A DNA stretch of 64,000 nucleotides from Ascarosepion bandense (taxonomy: Eukaryota; Mollusca; Cephalopoda; Sepiida; Sepiidae). Where the stretch lies: positions 1,732,501 through 1,796,500 of the forward strand of contig JBBBDQ010001275.1 of NCBI GenBank assembly GCA_037127315.1. The letters are read 5' to 3'. This document shows, in pieces, positions 32,001-45,632 of this stretch. How positions within the stretch are numbered: the stretch's first letter is position 1; each line of letters starts with the position of its first letter. The notes beneath the pieces were generated by a model. The model was not told where the DNA came from. It saw only the letters and a list, made by a program, of their open reading frames with translations, and did not search any database. The translations under genes and the position numbers were made by a program.

Positions 32001-35000
32001 GTTATTATATTATTAAATTATTTATTTATATTAAATTTAAACACGTGTTATTATATTATTAAATTATTTATTTATATTAAATTTAAACACGTGTTATTAT
32101 ATTATTAAATTATTTATTTATATTAAATTTAAACACGTGTTATTATATTATTAAATTATTTATTTATATTAAATTTAAACACATGTTATTATATTATTAA
32201 ATTATTTATTTATATTAAATTGAAACACGTGTTATTATATTATTAAATTATTTATTTATATTAAATTGAAACACGTGTTATTATATTATTAAATTATTTA
32301 TTTATATTAGGGTGAAACGTGTTATTATATTATTAAATTATTTATTTATATTAAATTGAAACACGTGTTATTATATTATTAAATTATTTATTTATATTAA
32401 ATTGAAACACGTGTTATTATATTATTAAATTATTTATTTATATTAAATTGAAACACGTGTTATTATATTATTAAATTATTTATTTATATTAAATTTAAAC
32501 ACACGTGTTATTATATTATTAAATTATTTATTTATATTAAATTGAAACACGTGTTATTATATTATTAAATTATTTATTTATATTAAATTGAAACACGTGT
32601 TATTATATTATTAAATTATTTATTTATATTAAATTGAAACACGTGTTATTATATTATTAAATTATTTATTTATATTAAATTGAAACACGTGTTATTATAT
32701 TATTAAATTATTTATTTATATTAAATTTAAACATACGTGTTATTATATTATTAAATTATTTATTTATATTAAATTGAAACACGTGTTATTATATTATTAA
32801 ATTATTTATTTATATTAAATTTAAACACGTGTTATTATATTATTAAATTATTTATTTATATTAAATTTAAACACGTGTTATTATATTAATAATTATTTAT
32901 TTATATTAAATTTAAACACATTATTTATTATATTATTAATTATTTATTTATATTAGAATTGGCTTAGTATTATATATTATTAATTATTTATTTATATTAA
33001 TTAATACGTGTTATTATATTATTAAATTATTTATTTATATTAAATTTAAACACGTGTTATTATATTATTAAATTATTTATTTATATTAAATTTAAACACG
33101 TGTTATTATATTATTAATTATTTATTTATATTAAATTTAAACACGTGTTATTATATTATTAAATTATTTATTTATATTAAATTGAAACACGTGTTATTAT
33201 AATAATAAATTATTTATTTATATTAAATTGAAACACGTGTTATTATATTATTAAATTATTTATTTATATTAAATTAAAACACGTGTTATTATATTATTAA
33301 ATTATTTATTTATATTAAATTGAAACACGTGTTATTATATTATTAAATTATTTATTTATATTAAATTTAAACACGTGTTATTATATTATTAAATTATTTA
33401 TTTATATTAAATTTAAACACGTGTTATTATATTATTAAATTATTTATTTATATTAATTTAAAAACACGTGTTATTATATTATTAAATTATTTATTTATAT
33501 TAAATTTAAACACGTGTTATTATATTATTAAATTATTTATTTTTATTAAATTTAAACACGTGTTATTATATTATTAAATTATTTATTTTTATTAAATTTA
33601 AACACGTGTTATTATATTATTAAATTATTTATTTATATTAAATTTAAACATACGTGTTATTATATTATTTATTTATATTAAATTTAAACACGTGTTATTA
33701 TATTATTTATTTATATTAAATTGAAACACGTGTTATTATATTATTAAATTATTTATTTATATTAAATTTAAACACGTGTTATTATATTATTAAATTATTT
33801 ATTTATATTAAATGAAACACGTGTTATTATATTATTAAATTATTTATTTATATTAAATTTAAACACGTGTTATTATATTATTAAATTATTTATTTATATT
33901 AAATTTAAACACGTGTTATTATATTATTAAATTATTTATTTATATTAAATTTAAACGTGTTATTATATTATTAAATTATTTATTTATATTAAATTTAAAC
34001 ACGTGTTATTATATTATTAAATTATTTATTTATATTAAATTTAAACACGTGTTATTATATTATTAAATTATTTATTTATATTAAATTTAAACACGTGTTA
34101 TTATATTATTAAATTATTTATTTATATTAAATTTAAACACGTGTTATTATATTATTAAATTATTTATTTATATTAAATTTAAACACGTGTTATTATATTA
34201 TTAAATTATTTATTTATATTAAATTTAAACACGTGTTGTATATTATTTAAAATTATTTATTTATATTAAATTGAAACACGTGTTATTATATTATTAAATT
34301 ATTTATTTATATTAAATTGAAACACGTGTTATTATATTATTAAATTATTTATTTATATTAAATTGAAACACGTGTTATTATATTATTAAATTATTTATTT
34401 ATATTAAATTTAAACACGTGTTATTATATTATTAAATTATTTATTTATATTAAATTTAAACACGTGTTATTATATTATTAAATTATTTATTTATATTAAA
34501 TTTAAATATACGTGTTATTATATTATTAAATTATTTATATTAAATTTAAACACGTGTTATTATATTATTAAATTATTTATTTATATTAAATTTAAACACG
34601 TGTTATTATATTATTAAATTATTTATTTATATTAAATTTAAACACGTGTTATTATATTATTAAATTATTTATTTATATTAAATTGAAACACGTGTTATTA
34701 TATTATTAAATTATTTATTTATATTAAATTGAAACGCACGTGTTATTATATTATTAAATTATTTATTTATATTAAATTGAAACACGTGTTATTATATTAT
34801 TAAATTATTTATTTATATTAAAATTGAAACACGTGTTATTATATTATTAAATTATTTATTTATATTAAATTTAAACACGTGTTATTATATTATTAAATTA
34901 TTTATTTATATTAAATTTAAACACGTGTTATTATATTATTAAATTATTTATTTATATTAATTGACTTGTGTTATTATATTATTAAATTATTTATTTATAT

Positions 35001-38000
35001 TAAATTGAAGCATTATTTATTATATTTATTAAATTATTTATTTATATTAAATTTAAACACGTGTTTATTATATTATTAAATTATTTATTTATATTAAATT
35101 TAAACACGTGTTATTATATTATTAAAATTATTTATTTATATTAAATTTAAACGTGTTATTATATTATTAATTATTTATTTATATTAAATTGAAACACGTG
35201 TTATTATATTATTAAATTATTTATTTATATTAATTAAAACACGTGTTATTATATTATTAAATTATTTATTTATATTAAATTTAAACACGTGTTATTATAT
35301 TATTAAATTATTTATTTATATTAAATTTAAACACGTGTTATTATATTATTAAATTATTTATTTATATTAAATTTAAACACGTGTTATTATATTATTAAAT
35401 TATTTATTTATATTAAATTTAAACACGTGTTATTATATTATTAAATTATTTATTTATATTAAATTTAAACACGTGTTATTATATTATTAAATTATTTATT
35501 TATATTAAATTTAAACACGTGTTATTATATTATTAAATTATTTATTTATATTAAATTTAAACACGTGTTATTATATTATTAAATTATTTATTTATATTAA
35601 ATCGAAACACGTGTTATTATATTATTAAATTATTTATTTATATTAAATTGAAACACGTGTTATTATATTATTAAATTATTTATTTATATTAAATTTAAAC
35701 ACGTGTTATTATATTATTAAATTATTTATTTATATTAAATTTAAACACGTGTTATTATATTATTAAATTATTTATTTATATTAAATTTAAACGTGTTATT
35801 ATATTAATAAATTATTTATTTATATTAAATTTAAACACGTGTTATTATATTATTAAATTATTTATTTATATTAAATTTAAACACGTGTTATTATATTATT
35901 AAATTATTTATTTATATTAAATTTAAACGTGTTATTATATTATTAAATTATTTATTTATATTAAATTGAAACACGTGTTATTATATTATTAATTATTTAT
36001 TTATATTAATTTAAACACGTGTTATTATATTATTAAATTATTTATTTATATTAAATTTAAACACGTGTTATTATATTATTAAATTATTTATTTATATTAA
36101 ATTTAAACACGTGTTATTATATTATTAAATTATTTATTTATATTAAATTTAAACACGTGTTATTATATTAATAAATTATTTATTTATATTAAATTTAAAC
36201 ACGTGTTATTATATTATTAAATTATTTATTTATATTAAATTTAAACACGTGTTATTATATTATTAAATTATTTATTTTTATTAATTTTCGTGTTATTATA
36301 TTATTAAATTATTTATTTTTTTTATTAAATTTAAACACGTGTTATTATATTAAATTATTTATTTATATTAAATTTAAACACGTGTTATTATATTATTAAA
36401 TTATTTATTTATATTAAATTTAAACACCGTGTTATTATATTATTTATTTATATTAAATTGAAACACGTGTTATTATATTATTAAATTATTTATTTATATT
36501 AAATTTAAACACGTGTTATTATATTATTAAAATTATTTATTTATATTAAATTGAAACACGTGTTATTATATTATTAAATTATTTATTTATATTAAATTTA
36601 AACACGTGTTATTATATTATTAAATTATTTATTTATATTAAATTTAAACACGTGTTATTATATTATTAAATTATTTATTTATATTAAATTTAAACACGTG
36701 TTATTATATTATTAAATTATTTATTTATATTAAATTTAAACACGTGTTATTATATTATTAAATTATTTATTTATATTAAATTTAAACACGTGTTATTATA
36801 TTATTAAATTATTTATTTATATTAAATTTAAACACGTGTTATTATATTATTAAATTATTTATTTATATTAAATTTAAACACGTGTTATTATATTATTAAA
36901 TTATTTATTTATATTAAATTTAAACACGTGTTATTATATTATTAAATTATTTATTTATATTAAATTTAAACACGTGTTATTATATTATTAAATTATTTAT
37001 TTATATTAAATTTAAACACGTGTTATTATATTATTAAATTATTTATTTATATTAAATTTAAACACGTGTTATTATATTATTAAATTATTTATTTATATTA
37101 AATTTAAACACGTGTTATTATATTATTAAATTATTTATTTATATTAAATTGAAACACGTGTTATTATATTATTAAATTATTTATTTATATTAAATTTAAA
37201 CACGTGTTATTATATTATTAAATTATTTATTTATATTAAATTTAAACACATAATATTATTATATTATTAAATTATTTATTTATATTAAATTGAAACGTGT
37301 TATTATATTATTAAATTATTTATTTATATTAAATTTAAACACGTGTTATTATATTATTAAATTATTTATATATATTAAATTTAAACACGTGTTATTATAT
37401 TATTAAATTATTTATTTATATTAAATTGAAACACGTGTTATTATATTATTAAATTATTTATTTATATTAAATTTAAACACGTGTTATTATATTATTAAAT
37501 TATTTATTTATATTAAATTTAAACACGTGTTATTATATTATTAAATTATTTATTTATATTAAATTTAAACACGTGTTATTATATTATTAAATTATTTATT
37601 TATATTAAATTTAAATACGTGTTATTATATTATTAAATTATATATTTATATTAAATTGAAACACGTGTTATTATATTATTAAATTATTTATTTATATTAA
37701 ATTGAAACACGTGTTATTATATTATTAAATTATTTATTTATATTAAATTGAAACACGTGTTATTATATTATTAAATTATTTATTTATATTAAATTTAAAC
37801 ACGTGTTATTATATTATTAAATTATTTATTTATATTAAATTTAAACACGTGTTATTATATTATTAAATTATTTATTTATATTAAATTTAAACACGTGTTA
37901 TTATATTATTAAATTATTTATTTATATTAAATTTAATACGTGTTATTATATTATTAAATTATTTATTTATATTAAATTTAAACACGTGTTATTATATTAT

Positions 38001-40797
38001 TAAATTATTTATTTATATTAAATTGAAACACGTGTTATTATATTATTAAATTATTTATTTATATTAAATTGAAACACGTGTTATTATATTATTAAATTAT
38101 TTATTTATATTAAATTGAAACACGTGTTATTATATTATTAAATTATTTATTTATATTAAATTGAAACACGTGTTATTATATTATTAAATTATTTATTTAT
38201 ATTAAATTTAAACACGTGTTATTATATTATTAAATTATTTATTTATATTAAATTTAAACACGTGTTATTATATTATTAAATTATTTATTTATATTAAATT
38301 GAAACACGTGTTATTATATTATTAAATTATTTATTTATATTAAATTGAAACACGTGTTATTATATTATTAAATTATTTATTTATATTAAATTGAAACACA
38401 TGTTATTATATTATTAAATTATTTATTTATATTAAATTTAAACACGTGTTATTATATTAAATTATTTATTTATATTAAATTGAAACACGTGTTATTATAT
38501 TATTAAATTATTTATTTATATTAAATTGAAACACGTGTTATTATATTATTAAATTATTTATTTATATTAAATTGAAACACGTGTTATTATATTATTAAAT
38601 TATTTATTTATATTAAATTTAAACACGTGTTATTATATTATTAAATTATTTATTTATATTAAATTTAAACACGTGTTATTATATTATTAAATTATTTATT
38701 TATATTAAATTTAAACACGTGTTATTATATTATTAAATTATTTATTTATATTAAATTTAAACACGTGTTATTATATTATTAAATTATTTATTTATATTAA
38801 ATTTAAACACGTGTTATTATATTATTAAATTATTTATTTATATTAAATTTAAACACGTGTTATTATATTATTAAATTATTTATTTATATTAAATTTAAAC
38901 ACGTGTTATTATATTATTAAATTATTTATTTATATTAAATTTAAACACGTGTTATTATATTATTAAATTATTTATTTATATTAAATTGAAACACGTGTTA
39001 TTATATTATTAAATTATTTATTTATATTAAATTGAAACACGTGTTATTATATTATTAATTATTTATTTATATTAAATTGAAACACGTGTTATTATATTAT
39101 TAAATTATTTATTTATATTAAATTTAAACACGTGTTATTATATTATTAAATTATTTATTTATATTAAATTTAAACACGTGTTATTATATTATTAAATTAT
39201 TTATTTATATTAAATTTAAACACGTGTTATTATATTATTAAATTATTTATTTATATTAAATTTAAACACGTGTTATTATATTATTAAATTATTTATTTAT
39301 ATTAAATTTAAACACGTGTTAATTATATTATTAAATTATTTATTTATATTAAATTTAAACACGTGTTATTATATTATTAAATTATTTATTTATATTAAAT
39401 TGAAACACGTGTTATTATATTATTAAATTATTTATTTATATTAAATTGAAACACGTGTTATTATATTATTAAATTATTTATTTATATTAAATTTAAACAC
39501 GTGTTATTATATTATTAAATTATTTATTTATATTAAATTTAAACACGTGTTATTATATTATTAAATTATTTATTTATATTAAATTTAAACACGTGTTATT
39601 ATATTATTAAATTATTTATTTATATTAAATTTAAACACGTGTTATTATATTATTAAATTATTTATTTATATTAAATTTAAACACGTGTTATTATATTATT
39701 AAATTATTTATTTATATTAAATTGAAACACGTGTTATTATATTATTAAATTATTTATTTATATTAAATTGAAACACGTGTTATTATATTATTAAATTATT
39801 TATTTATATTAAATTGAAACACGTGTTATTATATTATTAAATTATTTATTTATATTAAATTGAAACACGTGTTATTATATTATTAAATTATTTATTTATA
39901 TTAAATTTAAACACGTGTTATTATATTATTAAATTATTTATTTATATTAAATTTAAACACGTGTTATTATATTATTAAATTATTTATTTATATTAAATTT
40001 AAACACGTGTTATTATATTATTAAATTATTTATTTATATTAAATTTAAACACGTGTTATTATATTATTAAATTATTTATTTATATTAAATTTAAACACGT
40101 GTTATTATATTATTAAATTATTTATTTATATTAAATTGAAACACGTGTTATTATATTATTAAAATTTTATTTATATTAAATTTAAACACGTGTTATTATA
40201 TATTATTAAATTATTTATTTATTAAATTTAAACACGTGTTATTATTATATTATTAAATTATTTATTTATATTAAATTTAAACACGTGTTATTATATTATT
40301 AAATTATTTATTTATATTAAATTTAAACACGTGTTATTATATTATTAAATTATTTATTTATATTAAATTAAAACACGTGTTATTATATTATTAAATTATT
40401 TATTTATATTAAATTTAAACACGTGTTATTATATTATTAAATTATTTATTTATATTAAATTTAAACACGTGTTATTATATTATTAAATTATTTATTTATA
40501 TTAAATTTAAACACGTGTTATTATATTATTAAATTATTTATTTATATTAAATTTAAACACGTGTTATTATATTATTAAATTATTTATTTATATTAAATTT
40601 AAACACGTGTTATTATATTAAATTATTTATTTATATTAAATTTAAACACGTGTTATTATATTATTAAATTATTTATTTATATTAAATTTAAACACGTGTT
40701 ATTATATTATTAAATTATTTATTTATATTAAATTGAAACACGTGTTATTATATTATTAAATTATTTATTTATATTAAATTGAAACACGTGTTATTAT
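29053..40797. repeat. 46-bp satellite array, about 255 copies
   Basis: Uninterrupted array of about 11.7 kb. The unit is 46 bp, checked by the spacing of AAACACGTG (for example 29195 and 29241). Only the palindrome ACACGTGT contains G or C in the main variant; the rest is A and T. Two main variants differ by one base before the palindrome (TTTAAACAC and TTGAAACAC) and occur in runs. Rare variants include AACAAGTG (about 30161 and 30844), ACACATGT and 2-6 bp deletions. Edges are sharp: unique sequence begins at about 40798. No open frames, because stops occur in all frames of the unit. Confidence 0.98.
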
Positions 40798-41386
40798 AAC
40801 TTTTGTTGAGCATGTGGTGAATTCTTTATAAAATAAGTTTTTGATGTCCAGTTGTACTGACTGGGGTTCTTTTGGAAGGCTTGTTTGTCACTTTCACTGA
40901 AGTCTTGAAGGGAGAATTTGCCTTCAGCAATTCTGTAGCCATCTGTACTTTACTTTGGGAAACTGCATTCTTCCTGCTCCTGCCTGCTGTAACTGCAGGG
41001 AGCAAGAAGCAAACTCTTTCCTTTATGAAGAGTAGCTACCAACTGTTGACTCCCAACTGTTGACTCTGGCAGTTACATTCCTCATCCAAGGGGACTGCTT
41101 ACATTAAAACTGAGCAATCACAGGCCATAAAAAGCTATCAGCAAGTTCTTGAAAAAAGTTCTCAGCAGGGGCAGTAACACAGTGGAAGTCCTCTCTTCAC
41201 CTCAAAATTTTCCAAATGGAGTCACAGGTTCAAATTTGCCGGAAGATAGATATTTTCCTAACAAGGTTTCTCTAATATTCAGGCTAGTGGATGTATATAA
41301 AATGTACTAATTAAACAAAGAAAACAAGAGTATCCACACAAATATAAATAAAAATTATGTTCAAATAAATAAATTTAAATAAATAC

Positions 41387-41390
<4 letters not shown>
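40798..41390. other. unique-looking spacer
   Basis: Less AT-rich than the arrays on each side. The frame at 40872-41063 has no recognisable family. A weak box B-like segment (GGTTCAAATTTGCC, about 41228) suggests a possible old SINE. Confidence 0.35.

Positions 41391-41448
<58 letters not shown>
41391..41448. repeat. (TA)n(TG)n microsatellite
   Basis: About 42 bp of TA followed by TG. Confidence 0.95.
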
Positions 41449-41449
<1 letters not shown>

Positions 41450-41814
41450 AATATTTTTTCAAATAAAATTTTGAAAATTACATGTGTCAGATGATCATTT
41501 CTGTGAAATACATTCACTTTATCAGCGATCTTATATGATGGAAAAATGCAAAAGATTTTCATACACCGGAAGTTCACATATACATATTTGACTCTGTAAA
41601 TAGATAATTTTAGCCCTCTAGCTGGAGCAGTCTTAATAGTTATATTAATAGGATCTTCCTTGGGGTTTTATCTACATGTCATTTTCTGTTTATATATATA
41701 TATATATAATAAAACCATTTTTAATGCCTGGTGATGGTGTTTTAGCAATGAAACTATATAGCTATCAAGTTACAGAATGCAATTATTATAATAATAATAA
41801 TAATAATTAGTATA

Positions 41815-42125
41815 TATTTATGCTCTACTTTTGTATTGAGGACTTTTTAAAGTAAATATCTAACTGTGGAATATACTTCCATTAGTAACAATTACTCATA
41901 TTATACATAGATATATATATATATTTTTCTTTTCATTTGCAAACGAGTTATTACGCAACCCATGTTTCTACCTTTTCAGTGTCTTCAGGTGATTTATAAT
42001 AACTGATTTTACTAGTTTTTTTAAGAATATTCATGTAAGAGGGATTTTTTATACATGCGCAATTTTCAAAATTAGAAGTTAGAATGTTTCCATCCATGAT
42101 TGTATGATCCTAATAGGCATATATA
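41815..42125 (-). mobile_element. Penelope-like element 3' fragment, reverse
   Basis: Minus-strand match to the PLE 3' tail. It contains CTGAAGACACTG...GAAACATGG (41988-41961) and the segment complementary to GATCATACAATCATGGATGG. The tail end again abuts a (TA)n tract (41912-41924). No coding sequence remains. Confidence 0.65.
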
Positions 42126-42279
42126 TATATGTATATATAAGAACTTTATCTTCTATCTATAAATATCTATAAACATGGATGCCTGTCTATATGCATTTTG
42201 ACAAGTGTGTGTGCTTTATGTTTGCACACATAAACACACACACACACATACATACATACATACATACATACTACATACT

Positions 42280-42317
<38 letters not shown>

Positions 42318-42689
42318 TAATATTTATTCCTGACTGATCATCAAACAGTAGGCAAAATGAAGCACAATTTCTGTTTGTTCATCAAATATTGATTGCCAAC
42401 GAGCATTTTTATATTTTTTCGTACTTTACATTTTCAAATTGTTTGATGTGCAAGGTTAGATCTCTTAAGACTTGCATTATGAAAACTGCTGGGTTAGTTT
42501 CACTGCTTTCATCACATCACAAGTTATAGAACAAAAGTGACCAGATTTTGCCTTTTAAACTAAAGGACTTCCTGTAGAAATAGATTCAATGCATTTGTAT
42601 AAGATCTTCTATCAGTATGCTTGCATTTGACACTTTCGGGTACACATGCACCAGATTACTTTTTATTTAGTATTAAAAAACATGTACGT
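42126..42689. repeat. spacer with (CA)n, (CATA)n and (TG)n tracts
   Basis: Microsatellites at 42233-42315; no gene seen. Confidence 0.6.
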
Positions 42690-42960
42690 ATATATGTGAA
42701 TTGAATATATGGATCGGAATCGAACAAGATGATTGAATAAAGTAAAGAACAAAGTAGGAAACGTATGTCAACCGAACATGTTTCACTTTTATTAAAGCTT
42801 TTTCAGAGATTGGGGTAAAAATGAAAAGAATTTTACAAAATGACAGTATACTGGGATGTTGAGATTTGGGGTTGATCCTCATTGGTCAGATATGTGTCAC
42901 ATGTATTAAAGCAACAGATAATTACTTTTTTTAAATTTTAAATGCATGTGTATAGAATAC
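42690..42960 (-). mobile_element. PLE-like 3' tail with hammerhead-like core, copy 1
   Basis: Minus strand contains CTGAAAA (42806-42800) and GAAAC (42784-42780) separated by a TTTAATAAAA segment. This resembles PLE-type tails with vestigial hammerhead cores. It pairs with copy 2 at 43100-43310, sharing AACATGTTTCA, 'TGACCAATAAGGGT'-type and 'TATTAAA(G/A)CAA(C/T)AGATAATTA' segments. The minus-strand frame at 42673-42882 also resembles the frame of copy 2 but is not a known protein. Confidence 0.45.
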
Positions 42961-43067
42961 TTTGGAAGGTGAAGTGTATAACAGTGAATGTGTATGCTTT
43001 TAAAGAAAAGCTTGTCTGTTTAGGTGTATGTTGGATGGTAACATTAGTTAATATATGTGTATATGTG

Positions 43068-43070
<3 letters not shown>

Positions 43071-43107
<37 letters not shown>
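43071..43107. repeat. (TA)n microsatellite
   Basis: About 36 bp of TA directly before copy 2 of the PLE-like tail. Confidence 0.95.
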
Positions 43108-43110
<3 letters not shown>

Positions 43111-43310
43111 AGAATAAGGTAAAAAACAAATAGGAAATATATCTCAATCTAACATGTTTCAATTTTATTAAAGTTTCTTCAGAGACGGAGTTAAAAATGA
43201 AAATTTTTAACAAAGAGATCGGATACTGGTATGTTGTAATATTATGGCTGACCCTTATTGGTCAGATATGTATCATGTGTATTAAAACAATAGATAATTA
43301 TTTTTAAATG
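43100..43310 (-). mobile_element. PLE-like 3' tail with hammerhead-like core, copy 2
   Basis: Minus strand has CTGAAGA (43182-43176), a weak stem II of 6 bp with one mismatch, and GAAA (43160-43157), but no acceptable cleavage site. Diverged duplicate of the segment at 42690-42960. Fragments of the flank recur a third time at 43360-43530 (ACTTGTCTGTTTA, GTAACATTAGTTAATATA). Confidence 0.5.
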
Positions 43311-43960
43311 CATGTGTGGAATATTTTGCATGTGTATGTTTGTATGTATAGAAACACTTGTCTGTTTACATGTATGTGTGCATATTAATACACGTGTCTA
43401 AATTAAAACAGTGGACAATTTTTAAATATATAAGAGAGTAATCTTTTGGATGATAAAGTGTATGAGTGCATTTGTTGGCCAGTAACATTAGTTAATATAA
43501 ATGTATGTGTATATGTATTTGAATGAATGTCTACAGACATTTCCAATTGAAGCGTTGAAAAAGTAATGTCTGCAGACATTTCCAAATGAATTGTTGAAAA
43601 AGTAACAAACATGCTGTTGTCATGGTTTTTGTGGATCAACAAAAAATAGCTTGATTGTAAAAAATTTTGCAGTCAGAATCTTTCATTGAAAGAGGAAGTT
43701 GAGATTATTTCTTTTATTTTTATATATTATTTTATTATTTTTATCTATTATTTAGAATATTATTTATATTATAATATATATTTTATGTAATACTTAGAAT
43801 AGTATGTATTATTGAAAATATTATTATAATATTATGTATTGTTTATAATATTAGTTAGAAGTAGGTGTGATTGTACATATGCATATGTTAATATAATTAT
43901 AAATATATTTATCCACCAACAACTATATAAATATACACACAAACAGACATAATAAATATA
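43311..43960. other. AT-rich spacer
   Basis: A short direct repeat, GTCT(A/G)CAGACATTTCCAA(T/A), occurs at about 43530 and 43568. No gene. Confidence 0.45.
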
Positions 43961-43962
43961 TC

Positions 43963-44262
43963 TCAGTCAGTGCCTTATATGATAAATGCTTGGGCGATCA
44001 TGTCTAAAAAGAGACATGACTGACTGGACAGAATATTTTTTTGCAGTAGGTTACTATTACTTCTTACAGTAGACTGGTTGCCAACCAAGGCTATAGAACC
44101 CAATTTTTCTTGCTATAACCCATATCTGGAGGGTAAGTGACAAATTCAGACCTTTTCCAAGGTTATTTGCACATATGTGAATGCAATGAATTCAACTGGA
44201 ACTAGAAATCAGCTCTCTGATTTCTCCTTCTGAGTCAATATTCTATGCCCTGTGACACAGAT
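43963..44262 (-). mobile_element. tRNA-derived SINE, old reverse copy
   Basis: Recognised by 'GCTTGGGCGATCATGTCT', 'AGTAGACTGGTTGCCAACCA' and 'GGCTATAGAACCCAAT'. The tRNA-like head, at the right end, is badly diverged. Confidence 0.8.
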
Positions 44263-44270
44263 AATATCGA

Positions 44271-44588
44271 TCTAAACTTATTTATAAATGGAACTTTGTC
44301 AGTGTGTGTGTATGTATCTGTGTGTGTGTGTGTCCGTTACCTATAGACTCCGAAACGGCTGAACCAATTTTCTTGAAAATTTACACAGTTGTTCTATAAG
44401 TGTCTGTGAGTGTTCTTAGCTAGGTTTTGTGTCGTGGTACCACCGATAAATATCGAAAATCGAAAAAACCGAGTTATAGAAGGAGTGGTCCAATTTTAAT
44501 CAAATTTAATACACTCATAGAAAAAGACATAAGAAACAATATTCAGAAGCTTCAAGGTTGCAGTTCTTACAATAGTGCAGAAAATCGA

Positions 44589-44625
<37 letters not shown>

Positions 44626-45012
44626 GCAAGATGTTTGTGTGTGTGTCTGTTTATCTGCCTGAATATCTGTATTTTTTTTCAGCCCTTTTATTTTAGTTTT
44701 TGCTTCGGGTTTGGCTCTAAGTAGGTATAATTGTAGTTCTTAGTCTCAGCCATGATACCATTTACTCAGAGGACTTATTTAGTCTTCAAAATTCAGTATA
44801 CGACGAAAAAAACTTATTTGATATCAATAGTAGGAAATCAAAATTTGACTAACATCCATTCATTTTTCTTTCAGTCTACGATTTTGCTTTAACTGGAAAC
44901 CACTATTGCTTTTTAGTCTTTTGTGCCAACATCCAAAGAGTCTGAGCTCCAGGACCATGGATTAGTTTTAAAGCTTTCATTACACCCGAGCAATGCCGGG
45001 CTATACTGCTAG
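44271..45012 (+). mobile_element. non-autonomous Helitron
   Basis: Begins TCTAAACTTATTTATAAATG after A44270 and ends CTATACTGCTAG before T45013, so the A/T insertion site is intact. The 3' hairpin CCCGAGCAATGCCGGG ends 8 bp before CTAG. 742 bp, with TG and TA microsatellites inside. The frame at 44427-44696 corresponds to a similar frame in the 62939 copy only because the DNA is alike; no RepHel motifs are present. Confidence 0.92.
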
Positions 45013-45632
45013 TATATAAGTAAAATAAAAAAACGAAATAAAATTATCACTAGTAGTTCAACATAACATAAATTACAAGGAATGACCAACAAGTTACTAA
45101 TCAACTGGAATTAAAATCACAGTGAAAGCTGTAAACAAAACAACACAACCGAAAGGGAAGTAAGTGGAATTTTTTAAATATCTGAGATGACCTGAAGACT
45201 CAACAGAGAAAATAAAGTTGAAATACAAATTCTCTTTAACTGAAACATTTCCATAGAAACAAAATTGTCAGTAAAATATCTATTTTGTAAAGTCCACCCG
45301 AATTACACAGGAGAGACCCAAGCCTGAGAATTGCTTTGTGACCCTCACTATATTACCAAAATTTGTTTTTTATTATCTACATTTATATAAATATAATTAA
45401 ACTAAGCAGAGTCTATTATTAAAGGATGAAAAATTTTCACTGATTTTAATATTCTATATTTTCTATACAAATCTGTGCATTTGTTTTGCTAAGTCTAAAA
45501 AAAGAAAAACATAAAAGATTCACTATTTTTTAATCATAACATTGAATGTGTTAAAATTATTCAACTTTTTAACAAAAAACATCTCAAGTTGATATTAAAA
45601 AATGCTATAAAGAACATTGTTGATTTGTTTAA
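45013..45632. other. AT-rich spacer
   Basis: No recognised gene or repeat. Confidence 0.45.

Noticed and set aside
29053..40797. CRISPR-like array
   Set aside because: Units are head-to-tail with no unique spacers, in an animal TE-rich context; this is a satellite.
40872..41063. Possible host gene exon between the satellites
   Set aside because: A 63-codon frame with a hydrophobic stretch, but no recognised family, no splice evidence I could trust and no neighbouring exons.
44427..44696. Possible small protein shared by two Helitron copies (also 63092-63283)
   Set aside because: The frames agree because the DNA copies are alike. They cross microsatellites and have no RepHel motif.
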